Of a stretch of DNA of 64,000 bases, positions 55,840-64,000 are shown in pieces (within the stretch, counting starts at the first letter, position 1; the number at the start of each line of letters is the position of its first letter). Below the pieces are notes generated by a model, which worked only from the letters and a program-made list of their open reading frames with translations, made no database searches and was not told where the DNA came from. A program made the translations under genes and the position numbers. The stretch is from Serripes groenlandicus. Its lineage: Eukaryota > Mollusca > Bivalvia > Cardiida > Cardiidae. Location: the NCBI GenBank assembly GCA_031761405.1, contig JASEVX010000003.1:19434349-19498348 (forward strand), written 5' to 3'.

Positions 55840-56787
55840 CGAATTCCATAAAGAATTACTACAAAGAAATCATGGAATTTACTGTGATGTATTCAAACAA
55901 ATGACTAAATCAAGAAGAAGGAGTAACAGATATGCCAATAGGAAAGCTCAACAAGTAGAATTCAATGTGAATGACCCTGTCTATTACAAAACTTTCCAAC
56001 GCACTTCTAAGACATATCCTCAATGGATTCCATAGTACCGAGTTGTTGAATTTGATGGTTCAAAGCAATTAAACTTAAACATCAATTAGATAGCCAGATA
56101 ATCAAATGCAATGTTGATCAAGTTAAGAGAAATTGACGAGTGGACTCTTCCTTCCACCAAAACTATAAATCCAAGATCTATTCGAAATTGCAGATATGTA
56201 ATTCCTCCTGAAATTGTTTCAGAGAGCTCTGATGATAATACAGATTCATATAATCAAGAATTAATTCCAGAACGTAAGGTTAAAATGACAAAGGTAATTG
56301 ACAAACATAAGAATAGTTCTGAGTCCTCTGCCAGTCAAGAGAGCGAAGATAATATACCACTAAGTAAGTTACAAGCCCGTCTTAGGTGTTTAGAATACGA
56401 GCGTATTCACGGTACAGACGGACAAAATGAGAGTGATGTGTCAGTTCTTAGTGATCAAACAATCCAATCGAATATTCTCGATCAATTGTCTACGTTTGAT
56501 GACGAGTCGTTGTCAGCTCCGTTAAGCGACATGGATAATTGACAAACATAAGAATAGTTCTGAGTCCTCTGCCAGTCAAGAGAGCGAAGATAATATTCCA
56601 CTAAGTAAGTTACAAGCCCGTCTTAGGTGTTTAGAATACGAGCGTATTCACGGTACAGACGGACAAAATGAGAGTGATGTGTCAGTTCTTAGTGATCAAA
56701 CAATCCAATCGAATATTCTCGATCAATTGTCTACGTTTGATGACGAGTCGTTGTCAGCTCCGTTAAGCGACATGGAGATTGACAGAT
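55840..56787 (+). pseudogene. gypsy polyprotein C-terminus with tandem duplication
   Basis: After the SINE the frame reads EFHKELLQRNHGIYCDVFKQ, KSRRRSNRYANRKAQQVEFN and VNDPVYYKTFQRTSK, the usual post-integrase region (binding of the GPY/F-like type), with a TAG at 56033. A Ser/Asp-rich tail follows (ESSDDNTDSYNQEL). No chromodomain is visible. A 241-bp tandem copy truncates the tail (separate entry). Confidence 0.8.
56296..56777 (+). repeat. 241-bp tandem duplication in the gypsy tail
   Basis: Copy 1 at 56296-56536 and copy 2 at 56537-56777 are nearly identical (attgacaaacataagaatag at both starts). As 241 is not a multiple of three, the reading shifts and ends at SDMDN in copy 1. The undisturbed end (SDMEIDRC) is preserved after copy 2. 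Confidence 0.95.
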
Positions 56788-58269
56788 GTTAAACTAAGAT
56801 TTCAGCAAGATTTTAGCAAGATTTAGGTTTATACCTATTAATTAAGGTAAATCAGTTACCTAATTAGAAGATAAATATTATAAGCGTACTAGCTATATAT
56901 ATAATATTGTGATGGTTATTCACAAGTGATATACTCATGCGCATATAAGATTTAAATAGATAAATACATTCCTGCCTGTAATGGTTCTAAGAAAATTGTT
57001 GTATATTAAATGCTATTGTAAGAATTTTACTTAATCTAGCATATGGAAGAAAATTCCTACGTCTCTAGTATGAGAGGGAATCGAATTACAATTACAATGT
57101 AGGAAAGGTATACCTGTATTTAATATAATGGCCATTTTGTATCGTTTTTCAAATTCGTTATTGGTTTATGCGTGGTTTAAGCGTGTTATTATTGATATAT
57201 CATATTTAATTGTATCCGTTATAATGTCTATGACAAATTGCTTACTACTAGTATCAATTGACACTCATATTTATTTTTTTGCACATTGCTGAGGTATCAC
57301 TATTAATTCATTCTGTTAATTCAAGAATAAGACATGCTATAACACCTTACTAAGAGTCAGCTAAGAGCATTGATTCGAGTGTAAGATTCACTACCACCTC
57401 GCAGAAGGCCGATGAAGCAGCCATTAAGATTGTTCCGGAGAAATTCCTCTTTTGTCGGAAGAGTTCATCTAATCTAGAGATCCATTCCACGATGTTTCCA
57501 TAATACACATGCATTCAAAGGCACTACTACACAGACGATAAACATATGCCATTGACGAATAAAATAGTCTCAACAAAAAAGATATAATTTTCAACTTTGA
57601 GAAAATGACAATACTCCTATCTCCTCATACGCTGGACTTATACCTTGATACTACCTATTACACTGTTATTACTACTAATCAACGGAATGAATAACATCAC
57701 TTCAATCAACTCTATCTAAACATATTGTGAGGACTTCGTCATAAAAGGATACTACACTACAACAACTACTACTACTGATACTACTACTACTACAACTACT
57801 GATGCTGCTACTTCTAATGACGATTCGTCGTGAATAACTATAATTCCACATGAGTTGAAATTACTCTGGATACTACGGAGTGCTAAGAAATACAAGACTG
57901 TTGGATCGATATTAATCATCGTACTGTTTAGAGAAATATTTATTATTTTACCTTGTTGTATTGACTATTTCACGTTCATTTCTACATTATCATTTCCTAC
58001 TTAGTCAGTACAACTAGGTTAATACGGTGTTCATTTAATTGTTTCTTTTAAATTGCAAATATTCAATTCACTTGAATTGGTGAATGACTACTGTTTTCAA
58101 GTACTATACATGTTTGATAAATTTGTTATTTATCAACTTAACCATTTATTAATTCCAAATACATGTATATGTTCTTATTAAGGATTGGTCGTCACCGCAA
58201 GGTCTTCGATCTTTCTGTCGAATTTCTATGTAGAATTCATTATATAAATAACATGGAAAGGTTTAAAGA
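56788..58269. other. Long non-coding 3' internal region of the gypsy element
   Basis: About 1.5 kb between the polyprotein end and the 3' LTR, with no recognisable env-like frame. It includes a (cta/act)n-rich stretch at about 57755-57815. It could hold a decayed third ORF or regulatory RNA, but nothing supports either. Confidence 0.5.
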
Positions 58270-58574
58270 TGTAATCAAATAGCTTTCTCTGTGACACGGT
58301 TAGCTTTCTCTAACTGCACTGTACAGTTTGACAGGCGCAATTAACCTGTACATATATTTGGACATCTGACCAATAATTAATGGACTAACTTCCCTAAGGC
58401 AGTTATGCATTTAGTATATTTAGCCACTGAAATCTTATGGGAGTAGTCACTTTGGTGACCGTGTGTCTGAGGACATGTACTTATGAGAGAGCCACTTCTT
58501 GGCCCGGTCTGTTGGGACATGTATATCTCGTAATAAACAAGTTGAAATTTTTTATGAGTTGTTATTTTGTTACA
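58270..58574 (+). repeat. 3' LTR of the Ty3/gypsy element (305 bp)
   Basis: Second LTR, TGTAATC to TTGTTACA. It differs from the 5' LTR by scattered substitutions and one short insertion (ttaatgg near 58377), so the insertion is old enough to have diverged. Confidence 0.9.
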
Positions 58575-59335
58575 AATGGTTATATAACCATCATTTTTCC
58601 TTTACAGTCAGTACTTCTTACCATTTACGCTCGGTTAAAAAAAAATATCATATCTTGTCCCAAATTATCTTAATAACTATTCAGAAAAAGCCTAAATTTT
58701 TCTGGTGTGCATTTATGGAATGCCATGCCTTCAAATATTAGTCACTTTCAAATCTTACAAAATTTAAAAACGTCATCTTCTGTGTATTTCTCTCAAGTAT
58801 GATAGAATGCAAGTCCAAATCAACCTGTCGTATGAACTGCATTAATGTAGATCCTTTGGAAAACTTTTTAATCAGTCAGTCACAGTACATGTAGGTAACC
58901 TTTTTTCAACAAACAATGTACTTTTATGTATTACATACACTGTTGATACAGTATTTATTCTTGTTTAACGGTCTTTTAATGGTATTATACGAATGAAACT
59001 TTCCAGTTTGCATTGTGAACAACATCCATTTCCGAGGAGGAGGGGAAATACTGCTTTCGTATTTATGCTATTTAATGAAACCCAATTATATTGGGTGCGG
59101 CTTATATGAAAAAACATTACTTTTGTGTTATCTGGGATACGTATTTTACTATGCGATAACTTGAGTGAGGACAGTGTATCCAATTATCTGTTGACATACG
59201 AAGGCGGGAAATTTAATACGCAATACGAATTGATGTTTATTGGATGATTTCACATTTACCTAACAGAGCGTTGAGTGTTTTAAAAGTTGTAACTACCATA
59301 ACAACTCTTGGATCTAAACAAAATCACTTAATTAG
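58575..59335. other. Unassigned spacer
   Basis: No recognisable gene or continuation of the LINE cut at 51240. Confidence 0.3.
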
Positions 59336-59455
59336 ATAGCTCTTCAAATCAATAAGAGAGCTCTCCAAATCAATAAGATAGCTCTACAATTGATTTGATC
59401 ATCTCTCTCATTATTTAAAGAGCTCTCTTAATATTTGAAGAGCTCTTCAACTATT
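59336..59455. repeat. Minisatellite of 'agctct' palindromic words
   Basis: About five units of 22-25 bp (agctcttcaaatcaataaga and variants, some inverted, such as ctctcattatttaaagagct). Each contains the palindrome gagctc or its near form. Confidence 0.75.
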
Positions 59456-59469
59456 TGAGTTTATGTAGC

Positions 59470-60190
59470 TTTTGGTTTCAGCAGCTTGAAATTTTGTCAG
59501 AATATTTGCCTGAATTATATCTATGCCAAGGTCGAATATGGGTCATATTGGGTGAGAAACTATGTCACTAGGGCAAATTGAAGGGAAATCTTGTTAACAG
59601 TCTGGATGCTACATTTTTAACTTGATCATGTTGAAACTTTATTAGAATGCTTGTCTTGATGATATGTAAGGTTATGTCTGTTTAACAAACTAAGGTCTCT
59701 ATGCCAAATTGAAGGAAATTGTGTAAACACTGTAGAAGCCACATGTTCTGCTTCAGCAGCTTCAAATTTGGTCAGAATGTTTATCTTAATGATGTCTAGG
59801 CCAAGCTTGAATACGGGTTATGTCTGGTCAAAAAGAATATTACTAGGCCAAACTGATGGAAAATCTTGAAAACACTCTGGAGGCCGTATTTTTTTGGTTT
59901 CAGCAGCTTGAAATTTGTCAGAATGTTTGTCTGAATTATATCTAGGTCAAGTTCGAATAAGGGTCATATTAAATAAGAAACTAGGTCAATAAAGGAAAAT
60001 AGTGTTCAAAGTCCGGAGGCCGCATTTTAACTTTGAGCAAGTTAAAACTTTGTCAGAATGTTTGTCTTGATGATATCTAGTCCATGTTGGAATATGGGTC
60101 ATATCAGGTAAAACAAATATGGATCACTAGACCAAATGAAGGAAAATCCCGTTAACACTCTGGAGTTTGCATTTTGAATCTTTGTCAGAA
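59470..60190. repeat. Tandem array, ~140-bp unit
   Basis: About five diverged units with 'ttcagcagcttgaaatttgt', 'cagaatgtttgtcttgatga', 'tatctaggtcaagttcgaat', 'gggtcatatt' and 'aacactctggaggc'. I recall this repeat as widespread in mollusc and other animal sequences. Confidence 0.8.
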
Positions 60191-60280
60191 TAATTGTCTT
60201 GATGTGTTTTGCATTAGAAATAACCTCTTGTTAAAACATTTCGTATGTCCTGACAGGGAACGAATGTTAATCTCCCGCTG

Positions 60281-60312
60281 GATTGATGGATGGATGGATG
60301 GATGGATGGATG
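60281..60312. repeat. (GATG)n microsatellite
   Basis: About seven gatg units. Confidence 0.9.
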
Positions 60313-60394
60313 TCATATGTTGAGCTAACTTCACACAGCCATATAGCTACAGGTCTGTGTCCATACTAGTTGAAGATATTAACATTATATATCA

Positions 60395-61060
60395 AGTTCC
60401 TTAAACGATACTAGTGTCTGGTTGCCAGTGTCGTTTATTGTTAAACGACACTGGAGCCTGAAAATTGAAAATGATATATCCAGTTCCTTAAACGACACTA
60501 GTGTCTGGTTGCCAGTGTCGTTTAGTGTTTAACGACACTAGAGTCTGAAAGTTGAAAATGATATATCCAGTTCCTTAAACAATACTAGTGTCTGGATGCG
60601 AGTGTCGTTTAGTGTTAAACGACACTGGAGCCTGAAAATTGAAAATTATATATTCAGTTCCTCAAACGATACTAGTATCTGGTTGCCAGTGTCGTTTAGT
60701 GTTAAACGACACTGGAGCCTGAACGTTCATTAATTATTTATCCAGTTCATTAAACGATACTAGTGTCTAGTTACTAGTGTCGTTTAGTGTTAAACGACAC
60801 TGGAGCCTGAAAGTTGATTAATTATATATCCAGTTCCTTAAATGATACTAGTGTCTGGTTGCCAGTGTCGTTTAGTGTTAAACGACACTGGAGTCCGAAA
60901 ATTGATTCTGGAAACTATGTTGAAGAAATTAAAGTTAGATATTTAGTTCCTTAAACGACACTAGTATCTGGTTGCCAGTATCGTTTATGATAAACGAAAC
61001 TAGATTCTGGTTGCCAGTATCGCTTATGATAAACGATACTAGATACTAGTCACTAGACAC
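60395..61060. repeat. Hairpin satellite array B (~87-bp unit)
   Basis: About seven units with the same stem as array A (ccagtgtcgttta, gtgt loop, taaacgacactgg). Units start near 60398, 60483, 60572, 60658, 60747, 60832 and 60946. The final part again switches to the cgtttatgataaacg variant and ends 'gacaccaacttcaccttacc' as in array A. Both arrays are on the same strand. Confidence 0.88.
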
Positions 61061-61074
61061 CAACTTCACCTTAC

Positions 61075-61420
61075 CGATGATTTTAGGACTAAACTTGACA
61101 TTTTACGCCTAATGCTGAATATCACATATATCGTAGCATATAAAACGTCTATCCCTACGTCAAAACTTACCTTTCTGGTCTTGGTAACTTTTTATCATAG
61201 GCTATGTAGCCAGGTGAGCAATGTAGGCACATCTTGGTCTTCTTGTTTAAATAAAAGAACATTTGGCCTTCTTTTTCGAAATATTTACATCTTGTTTGTT
61301 TACACGTTATTTACATGTACTGAACTGCATCTGCTTCCTTTAAGTCATGCTTCAAAATCATGCTCGGCGTCTTTGATGCTCTGCATCAAAATTCGTCTTG
61401 TTTATTTATTGACATTTGAT
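61075..61420 (+). repeat. Dispersed ~350-bp repeat, copy 2
   Basis: Reverse complement of 26190-26550 (tttaggactaaacttgac, 'gctgaatatcac', 'caggtgagcaatgtaggc', 'atgctctgcatcaaaattcg'). Starts about 15 bp after hairpin array B. Its inverted orientation relative to copy 1, while the arrays are in the same orientation, means the two are not one fixed unit. Confidence 0.75.
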
Positions 61421-64000
61421 AAGATATACGGGGATGTCATGATATGATTATATTAATAAGACATTAATAGCAGACGATTTTTAAAAAAATCACATATATT
61501 TCGCATATGTCTCCCTGGCGGGTCAAATGTAATATGATACATAACTTGACCTACCGACTTAGATCACTTAGAAGTATAACATTATATTATCTATTGTAAT
61601 AGTTAGGGGGGTTTATAATCGATTATCTTAAATTATGTTTTAGCTGTATAGAAAGAAATTGAATAAGCTTTCAATGATTTAAGCGTCGAATAGGCACCTT
61701 TATATACACCACCATCGTTTACCAATGTATCAGGTAAGAATTTTCCGACGTTGCGGGATTTGTCTCCAACGTTTTGGAATTTCTACAAGAAAGTCGGTGG
61801 GAAAAGCAATATAACATACTTCATATCGGAATTCTATAGGTTTAACGTCTATTCATTTTTCGTTAGATTTCCATTTATCTAGCCTTATTAGGTCATTTTT
61901 GTTTTAGTCAAATATTAAGATAAGAGTTATATTAATACGGAAAGTATTATTCTTATTATATTAAAGATTGACTTTTACTTTTGAAAACACAAAAATAGAA
62001 ATTGTTTAATTATTAACTGCATAATACACTTGTCAAAGATATATAAGGAACAATTACAAAATATATATTTATTGTTACATAGCCTTTATGGTATATGTTT
62101 CAACCACTTTGTTTCAGCCTATTAATATTATTGTGGCGATATTCCTCATCTCCTATGTTTTGTTGAGTCAACCTGTTAATACATATGTCTACTTTGGTAG
62201 TCCACACCTGACACAGACAAAGCAAGCAGACAAGGATTTTTTCATAATAATTGAAACACATTTTCCTTTGCTTTAACCGCTGGGTGCGCTACACTATTAA
62301 CCAGTATTTCATTTGGATTCCTTTATGTTTGATCTTGTTTGCATGTTCTTTCATATTTAAAGAACTTCGTTCAATAAATCAATAAATATAAAAATGATTG
62401 AAGCCAACAATTTTGAAATAGTAAAGATAGACTCCAAGCCATTTGGGGGAATTCCTACGGTGTTTCAACAATGTTTCTGAATCGTTTGTGGTGAGGAAAT
62501 TGTTATAGTTTTATTTGTGTTCAGAATTGTGATTGTGATACAATTCATGATATACTGAACATAAACAATATACACGATCTAAGGGATATAACAAGATATA
62601 GACTAAATTAGTCTAAATTAATTATTTCGATTTTCTATGTAATTTAAATTCTATACATTTCATTTAAAATATAAGTTCAATGTTTTTGATGCTATCTTAA
62701 TGAAACTGATTTAGTTTTAATTTAAACTGTGCTTTATATATTGATTTTTATGGTCGGTCAGAAAGACTGACATACGGACGGACAGACAACGTCAAATCAA
62801 TACCCAATCCAAAGAAAAATATCGGTAAAGGGTCCTCAAGAAGTATATTCTGCCAAATCATTTTCTAGTCAGTACTTTTAAAAAACCAAATGTTTACTAT
62901 ATTCTTGTAAGGAAAACAAGGACCCTACACCTGACCGCCATGTTTTTTTCAACGGATTGGAATCATTTGAACAAAGTCGTTTGAGGTCCATTCAACGAAC
63001 ATTTGTGCTAAGCAAATTTCAAATCGATCAAGTACTTTTGAACAAGAAGAAAGCTTGACTTTATATACATATGAGAAAAGCAAATCAAGGCCCAGACGGT
63101 CGTGTTTTTCAATACATCAAAATAATTTGATCACACATGGAAGAAGGTCACCCAAGGTACATTAGTGCATAAATTGTACTTAAATCTGACCAAAACTTTC
63201 AAACCATATATGGGTTTTAAAGTGTCTGAAAATTTCCCCCATTCTGATACCGCAACCACCAACATATATAATTGAAGTATTTGATACAATTGGAAATAGA
63301 AGCACATTTAGAACATTCCTTTGAAATTATTTTTGAAATTACAAGAGCCGGTACCTGGGTGGTACCCTCAAAAATCGCTTAGATGTCGATACAAGTAAAC
63401 GCCTAAGAGACAAATGCCACTCGAGAGCATACTTTAAACACACACTTTAAATACATAATGTAGACAAAACACATACTATAGACATACATAAGATATAACT
63501 TTATTCAAAAACAACGGGGAGAAAACGGTCAGTGAAATATGTGACCAGTTTTTATATAATTAATTAACCTTTTTATATATGGAGTCTGGTCATCTTGACA
63601 GTTCACAAGGTTTTATCTTATAATGTTCTATATGAGCCTTTGCATGATAAAAGATATCCTTTGAAATGTTTTCACATTGTAGGATTATACCGATGTCTTA
63701 AAGAATGTCCCACATTTAGAAAACGCCTTTTAACATTAATATGGAGGGATGACATAAAATATAGGCAAACGTACGGCAGATCTCTAAAATGAAAGCATAA
63801 TCTTTGGATTGAGTTGAAAATATAACCGTTTTGTACTGCAGATGTGTCTAATCACGTTTGCATATGCGAAAGGGTAACGAAAATAAGCTCATAGTCATAT
63901 AATACGAATATAATATCATACAGTGGAAAAGGGCATGGCATGTTACATTTTTCCTTGTATGGGAATGTGATGAACGATTCCGCCTTAGCTTGTGTAGATG
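61421..64000. other. Unassigned region
   Basis: No recognisable gene. Short frames at 62088-62276 and 63595-63792 have no known motif. A region near 62760-63260 (ggtcggtcagaaagactgac, 'cggacggacag') resembles non-coding dispersed repeat sequence. Confidence 0.3.

Larger units (their letters stand above)
51241..58574 (+). mobile_element. Ty3/gypsy LTR retrotransposon (7.3 kb), inactive
   Basis: Two ~300-bp LTRs flank gag with zinc knuckles, aspartic protease, reverse transcriptase, RNase H and integrase in the order of Ty3/gypsy (Metaviridae). The integrase lies after RNase H, which excludes Copia. Purine-rich atggaaaggtttaaaga precedes the 3' LTR. A TGG-starting primer-binding-like site (tggcgtcgatgacc) lies 12 bp after the 5' LTR, an unusual offset. 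Flanks (aaata and aatgg) show no convincing duplication. All ORFs are broken, and a SINE has inserted near the integrase end. Confidence 0.9.

Noticed and set aside
56788..58269. env-like third ORF in the gypsy element
   Set aside because: No signal peptide, transmembrane segment or long frame is readable in this stretch.

Overview
This window looks like AT-rich nuclear DNA from an invertebrate, most likely a mollusc and probably a bivalve. The reasons are tRNA-derived SINEs carrying the core seen in molluscan genomes (acgccgctttcaaca), an RNase-H-bearing Jockey/I-group LINE, a DIRS-type gag gene, Polinton-like DNA, a single-exon TRIM-like gene of the kind expanded in bivalves, and several tandem repeats (a ~165-bp unit with 'catggccgcca' and a ~140-bp unit with 'cagaatgtttgtcttga') that I recall as common in bivalve sequence. 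There are no bacterial-style operons, rRNA genes, CRISPR arrays or intact tRNA genes. Species cannot be fixed from sequence alone. Layout: 1-7 kb is mostly unassigned, with a 166-bp piggyBac-type MITE and a ~165-bp tandem array. At 7.2-12.5 kb lies a 5.3-kb palindromic element with ~2.34-kb inverted arms, AG...CT ends and a perfect 6-bp target duplication. These are the hallmarks of a Polinton/Maverick derivative, and it sits inside an older decayed coding sequence. 12.5-20 kb is largely featureless apart from SINE and MITE-like pieces. 20.35-22.8 kb is a dead L1/Tx1-like LINE on the minus strand. 23.8-26.6 kb holds several tandem arrays, including one built of perfect hairpins, and a SINE. 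27.3-28.6 kb is a compact element with 39-bp perfect terminal inverted repeats and one intact DIRS gag-like ORF. 28.7-36.25 kb is a nearly full-length LINE with a 13-bp target duplication, whose ORF1 contains a later insertion. 36-43.6 kb has LINE tails, arrays and a SINE head, and a 5'-truncated LINE that split a minisatellite. 45.07-46.36 kb is the one convincing host gene, a B-box/beta-propeller TRIM-like protein. 50.3-58.6 kb is a three-level nest: a decayed LINE, a 7.3-kb Ty3/gypsy element with both LTRs beside it, and a SINE with a 13-bp target duplication inside that. 59.3-61.4 kb holds further arrays, including a second hairpin array and an inverted copy of a ~350-bp repeat that flanks the first one. 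How the parts relate: almost all coding sequence belongs to mobile elements, most of it broken by stops or frameshifts. Exceptions with open frames are the DIRS-type gag ORF, the short ORFs of the Polinton-like element and the TRIM-like gene. The insertion order can be read from the target duplications, which makes the window a record of successive transposition into a gene-poor region.
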